NCBI RefSeq assembly: GCF_050947335.1
Contig: NW_027473328.1
Location: 1,178,001 to 1,242,000, forward strand
Reading direction: 5' to 3'
Origin: Megachile rotundata
Lineage: Eukaryota; Arthropoda; Insecta; Hymenoptera; Megachilidae
Length of the DNA stretch: 64,000 bases
Shown piece after piece: positions 48,601 to 63,753 of this stretch. The position numbers were made by a program, and so were the translations under genes. Numbering within the stretch: the stretch's first letter is position 1; the number at the start of each line of letters is the position of its first letter. The notes under the pieces are model-generated. The model was not told where the DNA came from, ran no database searches, and saw nothing but the letters and a program-made list of their open reading frames with translations.

Positions 48601-49557
48601 CAATCATACAATCACAATCACACATTCACAATCATACAATCACAGTCATACATTCACAAACATACAATCACAATCATACAATCACAATCATACAATCACA
48701 ATAATACAATCACAATCATGCAATCTCAATCATACAATCACAATCATGCAATCACAATCACACAATCCCAATCATACTATCGCAATCATACAATCACGAT
48801 CATACAATCACAATCATACAATCACAATCATACAACCACAATCATACGAAGACAATCACACAATTACTACTATACAATCACAATCATACAAAAACAATCA
48901 TACAATCACAATCATACGATGACAATCATAGAATTACTACTATACAATCACAATCATACAAAAACAATCATACAATCACAATCATACAATCACAATCATA
49001 CAATCACAATCATACATTCACAATCATACAATCACAATAATACAATCACAATCATACAATCTCAATCATACAATCACAATCATACAATCACAATCATACA
49101 ATCACAATCATACAATCACAATCATACAATCACAATCATACAATCAAAATCATACAATCACAATCATACAATCACAATCATGCAATCACAATCATACAAT
49201 CACAATCATACAATCGCAATCATACAAACACAATCATACAATCACAATCATACAATCACAATCATACAATCGCAATCATACACACGCAATCTTACAATCA
49301 CAATCATACAATCACAATCATACAATCACAATCATACAATCACAATCATACAATCACAATCATAAAATCACAATCATACAATCACAATCATACAATCGCA
49401 ATCAAACAATCACAATCATACAATCACAATCATACAATCACAATCATACAATCACAATCATACAATCACAATCATACAATCACAATCATACTATCGCAAT
49501 CATACAATCACAATCATATAATCACAAGCATACGATCACAATCATACAATCACAATC
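45681..49557 (+). repeat. Domain B segment with long consensus runs
   Basis: Begins like a third 4.1-kb copy and then becomes a mosaic: K-block-like units (46.4-46.9 kb), TTACTACT series (46.57, 47.08, 47.70, 48.49 and 48.87 kb) and the longest pure-consensus stretch of the window (47.2-47.7 kb). The part from 48.42 to 48.72 kb resembles 24.52-24.78 and 27.81-28.09 kb. Confidence 0.78.
47220..47667 (+). repeat. Near-pure consensus tract
   Basis: Thirteen identical consensus units (47220-47401), then the three-unit signature ATACAATCACAATA, consensus, ATACAATCTCAATC (47402-47443), then sixteen identical consensus units (47444-47667). The 224-bp second run is the longest perfect run I found. 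The surrounding array rarely exceeds ten pure units. Confidence 0.9.
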
Positions 49558-51601
49558 ATGCAATTTCGATCATACAATCACAATCATACCATCCCAATCA
49601 TACAATCACAATCATACAATCACAATCATACAATCACAATCATACCATCCCAATCATACAATCACAATCATACAATCACAATCATACAATCACAATCACA
49701 CAATCGCAATCATACAATCACAATCATACAAAAACAATGATACAATCACAATCATACAATCACAATCATACAATCACAATAATACAATCACAATCATTCA
49801 ATCTCAATCATACAATCACAATCATACAATCACAATCATACAATCACAATCATACAATCTCAATCATACAATCACAATCGTACAATCACAATCATACAAT
49901 CACAATCATTCAATCACAATCATGCAATCACAATCATACAATCACAATCATACGATGACAATCATACAATCACAATCATGCAATCACAATCATACAATCA
50001 CAATCATACAATCACAATCATACCATCCCAATCATACAATCACAATCACACAATTGCAATCATACAATCACAATCATACAAAAACAATGATACAATCACA
50101 ATCATACAATCACAATCATACAATCACAATCATACAATCACAATCATACGATCACAATCATACGAAGACAATCATACAATTACTACTATACAATCACAAT
50201 CATACAAAAACAATCATACAATCACAGTCATACAATCACAACCATACAATCACAATCATACAATCACAATCATACAATCACAATCATACAATCACAATCA
50301 TACTATCGCAATCATACAATCACAATCATATAATCACAAGCATACGATCACAATCATACAATCACAATCATGCAATTTCGATCATACAATCACAATCATA
50401 CCATCCCAATCATACAATCACAATCATACAATCACAATCATACAATCATAATCACACCATCCCAATCATACAATCACAATCATACAATCACAATAATACA
50501 ATCACAATCGTACAATCACAATCGTACAATCACAATCATACAATCACAATCATTCAATCACAATCATGCAATCACAATCATACAATCACAATCATACAAT
50601 CACAATCATACAATCACAATCACACTATCACAATCATACAATCACAATCATACAATCACAATCATACAATCGCAATCATACAATTACAATCTCCCAAATA
50701 CAATCTCCCAAATACAGTCTCCCAAATACAATCATACAATCACAATCATACAATCACAATCATACAATCAAAATCATACAATCACAATCATACAATCACA
50801 GTCATACATTCACAAACATACAATCACAATCATACAATCACAATCATACAATCACAATAATACAATCACAATCATGCAATCTCAATCATACAATCACAAT
50901 CATGCAATCACAATCACACAATCCCAATCATACTATCGCAATCATACAATCACGATCATACAATCACAATCATACAATCACAATCATACTATCGCAATGA
51001 TACAATCACAATCATACGACCACAATCATACGAAGACAATCACACAATTACTACTATACAATCACAATCATACAAAAACAATCATACAATCACAATCATA
51101 CGATGACAATCATAGAATTACTACTATACAATCACAATCATACAATCACAATCATACAATCACAATCATACAATCAAAATCATACAATCACAATCATACA
51201 ATCACAATCATGCAATCACAATCATACAATCACAATCATACAATCGCAATCATACAAACACAATCATACAATCCCAATCATACAATCACAATCATACAAT
51301 CGCAATCATACACACGCAATCTTACAATCACAATCATACAATCACAATCATACAATCACAATCATACAATCACAATCATAAAATCACAATCATACAATCA
51401 CAATCATACAATCGCAATCAAACAATCACAATCATACAATCACAATCATACAATCACAATCATACAATCACAATCATACAATCACAATCATACAATCACA
51501 ATCATACAATCACAATCATACTATCGCAATCATACAATCACAATCATATAATCACAAGCATACGATCACAATCATACGATCACAATCATACAATCACAAT
51601 C
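49558..51601 (+). repeat. 2.05-kb higher-order repeat, first copy
   Basis: Repeats from 51602 at offsets of 2044 bp (49558 with 51602, 50370 with 52414) and 2058 bp (49922 with 51980, 50566 with 52624, 50691 with 52749). It contains two ATGCAATTTCGATC units and a TCCCAAATACAATC triplet. After about 50.79 kb it continues with ACATTC and CGAAGAC units that the second copy lacks. Confidence 0.85.
50692..50733 (+). repeat. TCCCAAATACAATC triplet, copy 1
   Basis: Three consecutive 14-bp units (TCCCAAATACAATC, TCCCAAATACAGTC, TCCCAAATACAATC), each differing from consensus at positions 1, 2, 3, 7 and 8 while keeping the 3' ACAATC hexamer (ACAGTC in the middle one). Preceded by ATACAATTACAATC. These are the most divergent units in the window and are still exactly 14 bp. 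Confidence 0.92.
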
Positions 51602-52850
51602 ATGCAATTTCGATCATACAATCACAATCATACCATCCCAATCATACAATCACAATCATACAATCACAATCATACAATCACAATCATACCATCCCAATCA
51701 TACAATCACAATCATACAATCACAATCATACAATCACAATCACACAATCGCAATCATACAATCACAATCATACAAAAACAATGATACAATCACAATCATA
51801 CAATCACAATCATACAATCACAATAATACAATCACAATAATACAATCACAATCATACAATCTCAATCATACAATCACAATCATACAATCACAATCATACA
51901 ATCACAATCATACAATCTCAATCATACAATCACAATCGTACAATCACAATCATACAATCACAATCATTCAATCACAATCATGCAATCACAATCATACAAT
52001 CACAATCATACGATCACAATTATACAATCACAATCATGCAATCACAATCATACAATCACAATCATACAATCACAATCATACCATCCCAATCATACAATCA
52101 CAATCACACAATCGCAATCATACAATCACAATCATACAAAAACAATGATACAATCACAATCATACAATCACAATCATACAATCACAATCATACGATCACA
52201 ATCATACGAAGACAATCATACAATTACTACTATACAATCACAATCATACAAAAACAATCATACAATCACAGTCATACAATCACAACCATACAATCACAAT
52301 CATACAATCACAATCATACAATCACAATCATACAATCACAATCATACTATCGCAATCATACAATCACAATCATATAATCACAAGCATACGATCACAATCA
52401 TACAATCACAATCATGCAATTTCGATCATACAATCACAATCATACCATCCCAATCATACAATCACAATCATACAATCACAATCATACAATCACAATCATA
52501 CAATCACAATCACACCATCCCAATCATACAATCACAATCATACAATCACAATAATACAATCACAATCGTACAATCACAATCGTACAATCACAATCATACA
52601 ATCACAATCATTCAATCACAATCATGCAATCACAATCATACAATCACAATCATACAATCACAATCATACAATCACAATCACACTATCACAATCATACAAT
52701 CACAATCATACAATCACAATCATACAATCGCAATCATACAATTACAATCTCCCAAGTACAATCTCCCAAATACAGTCTCCCAAATACAATCATACAATCA
52801 CAATCATACAATCACAATCATACAATCAAAATCATACAATCACAATCATA
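51602..52850 (+). repeat. 2.05-kb higher-order repeat, second (partial) copy
   Basis: Follows the first copy as far as the sequence after the TCCC triplet, then diverges near an ATACTGTCACAATC unit at about 52.86 kb and runs into the B/A' border. Confidence 0.83.
52750..52791 (+). repeat. TCCCAAATACAATC triplet, copy 2
   Basis: Same 42-bp triplet at an offset of 2058 bp; the first unit has AAG instead of AAA. Confidence 0.92.
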
Positions 52851-53029
52851 CAATCACAATCATACTGTCACAATCATACAATCACAATCATACAATCACA
52901 ATCATACAATCACAATGATACAATCACAGTCATACAATCACAATCTTACAATCACAATCATACTATCACAATCATACAATCACAATCATACAATCACAAT
53001 CATACAATCGCAATCATACAATTACAATC

Positions 53030-53071
53030 TCCCAAATACAATCTCCCAAATACAGTCTCCCAAATACAATC
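53030..53071 (+). repeat. TCCCAAATACAATC triplet, copy 3
   Basis: Same triplet 280 bp (20 units) after copy 2 and 211 bp before the border K module. It lacks the G of copy 2 and so resembles copy 1. Confidence 0.92.
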
Positions 53072-53281
53072 ATACAATCACAATAATACAATCAAAATCA
53101 TACATTCACAATCATACAATCACAATCATACAATCACAATCATACAATCACAATCATACATTCACAATCATACAATCACAATCATACAATCACAATCATA
53201 CAATCACAATCATGCAATCACAATCATACAATCACAATCATACAATCACAATCATACAAAAACAATCATACAATCACAATC

Positions 53282-53505
53282 ATACAATCACAGTCATACA
53301 ATCATAATCATATAATCACACTCATAAAATTGCAATCATACAATCGCAATCATACAATCACAATCATACCATCACAATCATACAGGCACAATCATAAAAT
53401 CACAATCATAGAATCACAATCATACAAAAACAATCATGCAATCACAATCATGTAATCACAATCGTACAATCGCAATCGAACAATCAGAACCATATGATCA
53501 CAATC
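53282..53505 (+). repeat. Module K, long form (copy 12), B/A' border
   Basis: Sixteen units. It is the first K after Domain B and is followed by ATACAATCTCAATC and ATACACGCGCCATC. Its flank matches that of copy 11 for about 1 kb, with one consensus unit fewer in the run after the GCGCC unit. Confidence 0.95.
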
Positions 53506-54290
53506 ATACAATCACAATCATACAATCTCAATCATACACGCGCCATCTTACAATCACAATCATACAATCACAATCATACAATCACAATCATACAATCACA
53601 ATCATACAATCACAATCATACAATCACAATCATACAATCACAATCATACAATCACAATCATACTATCGCAATCATACAATCACAATCGTACAATCACAAT
53701 CATACAATCACAATCATTCAATCACAATCATGCAATCACAATCATACAATCACAATCATACAATCACAATCATACAAAAACAGTGATACAATCGCAATCA
53801 TACAATTCAAATCATACAATCACAATCATACCATCACAATCATACAATCACAATCATACAATCACAATCATACCATCCCAATCATACAATCACAATCATA
53901 CAATCACAATCATACAATCACAATCACACAATCGCAATCATACAATCACAATCATAGAAAAGCAATGATACAATCACAATCATGCAATCACAATCATACA
54001 ATCACAATCATACGATCACAATCATACGAAGACAATCATACAATTACTACTATACGATCACAATCATACAAAAACAATCATACAAACACAATCATACGAT
54101 GACAATCATACAATTACTACTATACAATCACAATCATACAATCACAATCACACATTCACAATCATACAATCACAGTCATACATTCACAATCATACAATCA
54201 CAATCATACAATCACAATCATACAATCACAATCATACAATCACAATCATACAATCACAATCATATGATCACAATCAAACAATCACAATGA
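53506..54290 (+). repeat. Border segment shared with 24.05-24.83 kb
   Basis: Aligned with the A/B border at offset 29453 (53783 with 24330, 53982 with 24529). Both have ACAAAAACAGTG followed by a single CAATTCAAATC unit, then a TACCATCCC unit and CGAAGAC/TTACTACT units. The later part departs where this copy loses an AAAAAC unit near 54.13 kb. Confidence 0.83.
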
Positions 54291-56347
54291 TACAATCACA
54301 ATCATACAATCACAATCATACAAACACAATCATACAATCACAATCATACTATCGCAATCATACAATCACAATCGTACAATCACAATCATACAATCACAAT
54401 CATTCAATCACAATCATGCAATCACAATCATACAATCACAATCATACAATCACAATCATACAATCACAATCATGCAATCACAATCATACAATCACAATCA
54501 TACAATCACAATCATACCATCCCAATCATACAATCACAATCACACAATCGCAATCATACAATCACAATCATACAAAAACAATGATACAATCACAATCATA
54601 CAATCACAATCATACAATCACAATCATACGATCACAATCATACGAAGACAATCATACAATTACTACTATACAATCACAATCATACAAAAACAATCATACA
54701 ATCACAGTCATACAATCACAATCATACAATCACAATAATACAATCACAATCATACAATCTCAATCATACAATCACAATCATACAATCACAATCACACAAT
54801 CGCAATCATACAATCACAATCATACAAAAACAATGATGCAATCACAATCATACAATCACAATCATACAATCACAATCATACAATCACAATCATACAATCA
54901 CAATCATATGATCACAATCATACAATCACAATCATACAATCACAATCATACAACCACAATCATACAATCACAATCATACAATCACAATCATACAATCACA
55001 ATCATACGATCACAATCATACGAAGACAATCATACAATTACTACTATACAATCACAATCATACAAAAGCAATCATACAATCACAATCATACAAAAGCAAT
55101 CATACAATCACAATCATACGATGACAATCATACAATTACTACTATACAATCACAATCATACAAAAACAATCATACAATCACAATCATACAATCACAATCA
55201 TACAATCACAATCATACAATCACAATCATACATTCGAAATCATACAATCACAATCATATGATCACAATCATACAATCACAATCATACAATCACAATCATA
55301 CAATCACAATCATACAATCACAATCATACGATCACAATCATACGAAGACAATCATACAGTTACTACTATACAATCACAATCATACAAAAGCAATCATACA
55401 ATCACAATCATACGATGACAATCATACAATTACTACTATACAATCACAATCATACAAAAACAATCATACAATCACAATCATACAATCACAATCATACAAT
55501 CACAATCATACATTCACAATCATACAATCACAATCATACAATCACAATCATACAATCACAATAATACAATCACAATCATACAATCTCAATCATACAATCG
55601 CAATCATACAATCACAATCATACAATCACAATCATACAATCACAATCATACAAACACAATCATACAATCACAATCATACTATCGCAATCATACAATCACA
55701 ATCGTACAATCACAATCATACAATCACAATCATTCAATCACAATCATGCAATCACAATCATACAATCACAATCATACAATCACAATCATACAATCACAAT
55801 CATGCAATCACAATCATACAATCACAATCATACAATCACAATCACACAATCGCAATCATACAATCACAATCATACAAAAACAATGATACAATCACAATCA
55901 TACAATCACGATCATACAATCACAATAATACAATCACAATCATACAATCTCAATCATACAATCACAATCATACAAAAACAATCATACAATCACAATCATA
56001 CAATCACAATCATACAATCACAATCATACATTCACAATCATACAATCACAATCATACAATCACAATCATACAATCACAATCATACAATCACAATCATACT
56101 ATCACAATCATACAATCACAATCATACAATCACAATCATACACAAACAATGATACAATCGCAATCATACAATTCAAATCATACAATTCAAATCATACAAT
56201 CACAATCATACAATCACAATCATACAATCACAATCATACAATCACAATCATTCAATCACAATCATGCAATCACAATCATACAATCACAATCATACAATCA
56301 CAATCATACAATCACAATCATACAAAAACAATCATACAATCACAATC

Positions 56348-56571
56348 ATACAATCACAGTCATACAATCATAATCATATAATCACACTCATAAAATTGCA
56401 ATCATACAATCGCAATCATACAATCACAATCATACCATCACAATCATACAGGCACAATCATAAAATCACAATCATAGAATCACAATCATACAAAAACAAT
56501 CATGCAATCACAATCATGTAATCACAATCGTACAATCGCAATCGAACAATCAGAACCATATGATCACAATC
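56348..56571 (+). repeat. Module K, long form (copy 13)
   Basis: Sixteen units; block III equivalent of copies 3 and 6. Confidence 0.95.
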
Positions 56572-58153
56572 ATACAATCACAATCATACAATCACAATCA
56601 TACAATCACAAACATGCAATCACAATCATACAATCACAATCATACAATCACAATCATACCATCCCAATCATACAATCACAATCATACAATCACAATCAGA
56701 CAATCACAATCACACAATCGCAATCATACAATCACAATCATACAAAAACAATGATACAATCACAATCATACAATCACATTCATACAATCACAATCATACA
56801 ATCAGAATCATACAATCACAATCATACATTCACAATCATACAATCACAATCATACAATCACAATCATACAATCACAATAATACAATCACGATCATGCAAT
56901 CTCAATCATACAATCACAATCATACAATCACAATCATACCATCCCAATCATACAATCACAATCATACGATCACAATCATACTATCGCAATCATACAATCA
57001 CAATCGTACAATCACAATCATACAATCACAATCATTCAATCACAATCATGCAATCACAATCATACAATCACAATCATACAATCACAATCATACAATCACA
57101 ATCATACAATCACAATCATACACAAACAATGATACAATAGCAATCATACAATTCAAATCATACAATTCAAATCATACAATCACAATCATACAATCACAAT
57201 CATTCAATCACAATCATACAATCACAATCATACAATCACAATCATACATTCACAATCATACAATCACAATCATACAATCACAATAATACAATCACGATCA
57301 TGCAATCTCAATCATACAATCACAATCATACAATCACAATCATACAATCACAATCATACAATCACAATCATACCATCCCAATCATACAATCACAATCATA
57401 CAATCACAATCATACAATCACAATCACACAATCGCAATCATACAATCACAATCATACAAAAACAATGATACAAACACAATCATACAATCACAATCATACA
57501 ATCACAATCATACAATCACAATCATACGATCACAATCATACTATCGCAATCATACAATCACAATCGTACAATCACAATCATACAATCACAATCATTCAAT
57601 CACAATCATGCAATCACAATCATACAATCACAATCATAAAATCACAATCATACAATCACAATCATACAATCACAATCATACACAAACAATGATACAATCG
57701 CAATCATACAATTCAAATCATACAATTCAAATCATACAATCACAATCATACAATCACAATCATTCAATCACAATCATACAATCACAATCATACAATCACA
57801 ATCATACATTCACAATCATACAATCACAATCATACAATCACAATCATACAATCACAATAATACAATCACAATCATACAATCTCAATCATACAACCACAAT
57901 CATACAATCACAATCATACAATCACAATCATACAATCACAATCATACAATCACAATCGTACAATCACAATCGTACAATCACAATCATACAATCACAATCA
58001 TTCAATCACAATCATACTATCGCAATCATACAATCACAATCGTACAATCACAATCATACAATCACAATCATTCAATCACAATCATGCAATCACAATCATA
58101 CAATCACAATCATACAATCACAATCATACAAAAACAATCATACAATCACAATC

Positions 58154-58335
58154 ATACAATCACAGTCATACAATCATAATCATATAATCACACTCATAAA
58201 ATTGCAATCATACAATCGCAATCATACAATCACAATCATACCATCACAATCATACAGGCACAATCATAAAATCACAATGATAGAATCACAATCATACAAA
58301 AACAATCATGCAATCACAATCATGTAATCACAATC
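58154..58335 (+). repeat. Module K, short form (copy 14)
   Basis: Thirteen units; the ninth ends AATG instead of AATC, a private change. Block III has a single short K here, where block II has two. Confidence 0.94.
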
Positions 58336-61300
58336 ATACAAAAACAATGATACAATCACAATCATACAATCACATTCATACAATCACAATCATACAATCA
58401 GAATCATACAATCACAATCATACCATCCCAATCATACAATCACAATCATACAATCACAATCATACAATCACAATCACACAATCGCAATCATACAATCACA
58501 ATCATACAAAAACAATGATACAAACACAATCATACAATCACAATCATACAATCACAATCATACAATCACAATCATACGATCACAATCATACTATCGCAAT
58601 CATACAATCACAATCGTACAATCACAATCATACAATCACAATCATTCAATCACAATCATGCAATCACTATCATACAATCACAATCATACAATCACAATCA
58701 TACAATCACAATCATACAATCACAATCATACACAAACAATGATACAATAGCAATCATACAATTCAAATCATACAATTCAAATCATACAATCACAATCATA
58801 CAATCACAATCATTCAATCACAATCATACAATCACAATCATACAATCACAATCATACATTCACAATCATACAATCACAATCATACAATCACAATCATACA
58901 ATCACAATAATACAATCACAATCATACAATCTCAATCATACAATCACAATCATACAATCACAATCATACAATCACAAACATGCAATCACAATCATACAAT
59001 CACAATCATACAATCACAATCATACCATCCCAATCATACAATCACAATCATACAATCACAATCATACAATCACAATCACACAATCGCAATCATACAATCA
59101 CAATCATACAAAAACAATGATACAATCACAATCATACAATCACATTCATACAATCACAATCATACAATCAGAATCATACAATCACAATCATACCATCCCA
59201 ATCATACAATCACAATCATACAATCACAATCATACAATCACAATCACACAATCGCTATCATACAATCACAATCATACAAAAACAATGATACAAACACAAT
59301 CATGCAATCACAATCATACAATCACAATCATACATTCACAATCATACAATCACAATCATACAATCACAATCATAGGATCACAATCAAACAATCACAATCA
59401 TACAATCACAATCATACAATCACAATCATACAATCACAATCATACAATCACAATCATACGATCACAATCATACGAAGACAATCATACAATTACTACTATA
59501 CAATCACAATCATACAAAAGCAATCATACAATCACAATCATACGATGACAATCATACAATTACTACTATACAATCACAATCATACAAAAACAATCATACA
59601 ATCACAATCATACAATCACAATCATACAATCACAATCATACATTCACAATCATACAATCACAATCATACAATCACAATCATACAATCACAATAATACAAT
59701 CACAATCATACAATCACAATCATACGATCACAATCATACGAAGACAATCATACAATTACTACTATACAATCACAATCATACAAAAACAATCATACAATCA
59801 CAGTCATACAATCACAATCATACAATCACAATAATACAATCACAATCATACAATCTCAATCATACAATCACAATCATACAATCACAATCATACAATCACA
59901 ATCACACAATCGCAATCATACAATCACAATCATACAAAAACAAGGATACAATCACAATCATACAATCACAATCATACAATCACAATCATACAATCACAAT
60001 CATACAATCACAATCATACAATCACAATCATATGATCACAATCAAACAATCACAATGATACAATCACAATCATACAATCACAATCATACAATCACAATGA
60101 TACAATCACAATCATACGATCACAATCATACGAAGACAATCATACAATTACTACTATACAATCACAATCATACAAAAGCAATCATAAAATCACAATCATA
60201 CGATGACAATCATACAATTACTACTATACAATCACAATCATACAAAAACAATCATACAATCACAATCATACAATCACAATCATACAATCACAATCATACA
60301 TTCGCAATCATACAATCACAATCATACAATCACAATCATACAATCACAATAATACAATCACAATCATACAATCTCAAACATACAATCGCAATCATACACA
60401 CACAATCATACAATCACAATCATACAATCACAATCATACAAACACAATCATACGATCACAATCATACTATCGCAATCATACAATCACAATCGTACAATCA
60501 CAATCATACAATCACAATCATTCAGTCACAATCATGCAATCACAATCATACAATCACAATCATACAATCACAATCATACAAAAACAATCATGCAATCACA
60601 ATCATACAATCACAATCATACAATCACAATCATACAATCACAATCATACAATCACAATCATACCATCCCAATCGTACAATCGCAATCACACAATCGCAAT
60701 CATACAATCACAATCATACAAAAACAATGATACAATCACAATCATACAATCACAATCATACAATCACAATCATACAATCACAATCATACGATCACAATCA
60801 TACGAAGACAATCATACAATTACTACTATACAATCACAATCATACAAAAACAATCATACACAAACAATGATACAATCGCAATCATACAATTCAAATCATA
60901 CAATCACAATCATACAATCACAATAATACAATCACAATCATACAATCTCAATCATACAATCACAATCATACAAAAACAATCATACAATCACAATCATACA
61001 ATCACAATCATACAATCACAATCATACATTCACAATCATACAATCACAATCATACAATCACAATCATACAATCACAATCATACTATCACAATCATACAAT
61101 CACAATCATACAATCACAATCATACACAAACAATGATACAATCGCAATCATACAATTCAAATCATACAATTCAAATCATACAATCACAATCATACAATCA
61201 CAATCATACAATCACAATCATACAATCACAATCATACAATCACAATCATACATTCACAATCATACAATCACAATCATACAATGACAATCATACAATCACA

Positions 61301-61583
61301 ATAATACAATCACAATCATACAATCTCAATCATACAATCACAATCATACAATTACAATCATACAATCACAATCGTACAATCACAATCATACAATCACAAT
61401 CATACAATCACAATCATACAATCACAATCATACTATCGCAATCATACAATCACAATCGTACAATCACAATCATACAATCACAATCATTCAATCACAATCA
61501 TGCAATCGCAATCATACAATCACAATCATACAATCACAATCATACAATCACAATCATACAAAAACAATCATACAATCACAATC

Positions 61584-61807
61584 ATACAATCACAGTCATA
61601 CAATCATAATCATATAATCACACTCATAAAATTGCAATCATACAATCGCAATCATACAATCACAATCATACCATCACAATCATACAGGCACAATCATAAA
61701 ATCACAATCATAGAATCACAATCATACAAAAACAATCATGCAATCGCAATCATGTAATCACAATCGTACAATCGCAATCGAACAATCAGAACCATATGAT
61801 CACAATC
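61584..61807 (+). repeat. Module K, long form (copy 15)
   Basis: Sixteen units with the ATGCAATCGCAATC substitution of copies 5 and 9. Confidence 0.95.
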
Positions 61808-63529
61808 ATACAATCACAATCATACAATCACAATCATACAATCACAAATATGCAATCACAATCATACAATCACAATCATACAATCACAATCATACCATCC
61901 CAATCATACAATCACAATCATACAATCACAATCATACAATCACAATCACACAATCGCAATCATACAATCACAATCATACAAAAACAATGATACAATCACA
62001 ATCATACAATCACATTCATACAATCACAATCATACAATCAGAATCATACAATCACAATCATACCATCCCAATCATACAATCACGATCATACAATCACAAT
62101 CATACAATCACAATCACACAATCGCAATCATACAATCACAATCATACAATCACAATAATACAATCACAATCATACAATCTCAATCATACAATCACAATCA
62201 TACAATCACAATCATACAATCACAATCATACAATCACAATCATACAATCACAATCATACAATCACAATCATACAATCACAATCATACAATCACAATCATA
62301 CTATCGCAATCATACAATCACAATCGTACAATCACAATCATACAATCACAATCATTCAATCACAATCATGCAATCACAATCATACAATCACAATCATACA
62401 ATCACAATCATACAATCACAATCATACAATCACAATCATACACAAACAATGATACAATAGCAATCATACAATTCAAATCATACAATTCAAATCATACAAT
62501 CACAATCATACAATCACAATCATTCAATCACAATCATACAATCACAATCATACAATCACAATCATACATTCACAATCATACAATCACAATCATACAATCA
62601 CAATCATACAATCACAATAATACAATCACAATCATACAATCTCAATCATACAATCACAATCATACAATCACAATCATACAATCACAATCATACAATCAGA
62701 ATCATACAATCACAATCATACCATCCCAATCATACAATCACAATCATACAATCACAATCATACAATCACAATCACACAATCGCAATCATACAATCACAAT
62801 CATAGAAAAACAATGATACAAACACAATCATACAATCACAATCATACAATCACAATCATACAATCACAATCATACGATCACAATCATACTATCGCAATCA
62901 TACAATCACAATCGTACAATCACAATCATACAATCACAATCATTCAATCACAATCATGCAATCACAATCATACAATCACAATCATAAAATCACAATCATA
63001 AAATCACAATCATACAATCACAATCATACAATCACGATCATACACAAACAATGATACAATCGCAATCATACAATTCAAATCATACAATTCAAATCATACA
63101 ATCACAATCATACAATCACAATCATTCAATCACAATCATACAATCACAATCATACAATCACAATCATACATTCGCAATCATACAATCACAATCATACAAT
63201 CACAATCATACAATCACAATAATACAATCACAATCATACAATCTGAATCATACAATCACAATCATACAATCACAATCATACAATCACAATCATACAATCA
63301 CAATCGTACAATCACAATCGTACAATCACAATCGTACAATCACAATCGTACAATCACAATCATACAATCACAATCATACAATCACAATCATACTATCGCA
63401 ATCATACAATCACAATCGTACAATCACAATCATACAATCACAATCATTCAATCACAATCATGCAATCACAATCATACAATCACAATCATACAATCACAAT
63501 CATACAAAAACAATCATACAATCACAATC

Positions 63530-63753
63530 ATACAATCACAGTCATACAATCATAATCATATAATCACACTCATAAAATTGCAATCATACAATCGCAATCA
63601 TACAATCACAATCATACCATCACAATCATACAGGCACAATCATAAAATCACAATCATAGAATCACAATCAAACAAAAACAATCATGCAATCACAATCATG
63701 TAATCACAATCGTACAATCGCAATCGAACAATCAGAACCATATGATCACAGTC
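63530..63753 (+). repeat. Module K, long form (copy 16)
   Basis: Sixteen units with both private changes of copy 10 (AAACAAAAACAATC and a final CACAGTC). It is the last K in the window. Confidence 0.95.

Larger units (their letters stand above)
35772..52427 (+). repeat. ATGCAATTTCGATC marker units
   Basis: Ten copies of one 14-bp variant, at 35772, 36796, 39611, 40691, 43745, 44811, 49558, 50370, 51602 and 52414. Most are preceded by ATATAATCACAAGC and a CGATC unit, and followed by consensus and TACCATCCC units. They link the 4.1-kb repeat to the 2.05-kb repeat, so the two families share an ancestor segment. The range gives first to last occurrence. Confidence 0.9.
24039..53281 (+). repeat. 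Domain B: K-free array segment
   Basis: No K module occurs in these 29.2 kb. Frequent variant units include ATACGAAGACAATC, ATACAATTACTACT, ATACAAAAACAATC and ATACGATGACAATC, usually in that order. Units private to this domain or its edges are the 15-bp unit, ATGCAATTTCGATC, the CACGCCATC family and the TCCCAAATACAATC triplets. It contains at least three separate higher-order repeat families, listed individually. Same 14-bp consensus and same phase as the flanks, so it is a differently homogenised part of one array rather than an inserted element. Confidence 0.88.
24067..53547 (+). repeat. CACGC unit family marking Domain B and its borders
   Basis: Ten 14-bp units, each followed by TTACAATCACAATC. 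ATACACGCGCCATC is at 24067 and 53534. ATACACACGCCATC is at 25705, 27469, 30157, 38420 and 42596. ATACACACGACATC is at 34581. ATACACACGCAATC is at 49278 and 51308. The series suggests stepwise change from the CGCAATC form. None occurs in blocks I-III. The range gives the first to last occurrence. Confidence 0.88.
757..63093 (+). repeat. Marker pair: ACACAAACAATG unit with CAATTCAAATC units
   Basis: A recurrent set: ATACACAAACAATG, then a unit with TCGC or TAGC, then one or two ATACAATTCAAATC units. Examples start at 757 (single second unit), 5433, 10473, 12405, 13847, 19503, 21435 and 63040 (double). It is common in Domain A and A', and rare in Domain B (about 37.40 and 45.77 kb). The range given spans first to last occurrence, not a continuous element. 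Confidence 0.85.

Noticed and set aside
50692..50733. Insertion of foreign sequence at the CTCCCAAATA triplets
   Set aside because: Phase is unchanged before and after, each unit is 14 bp and the ACAATC half is retained (ACAGTC in the middle unit), so these are diverged satellite units.
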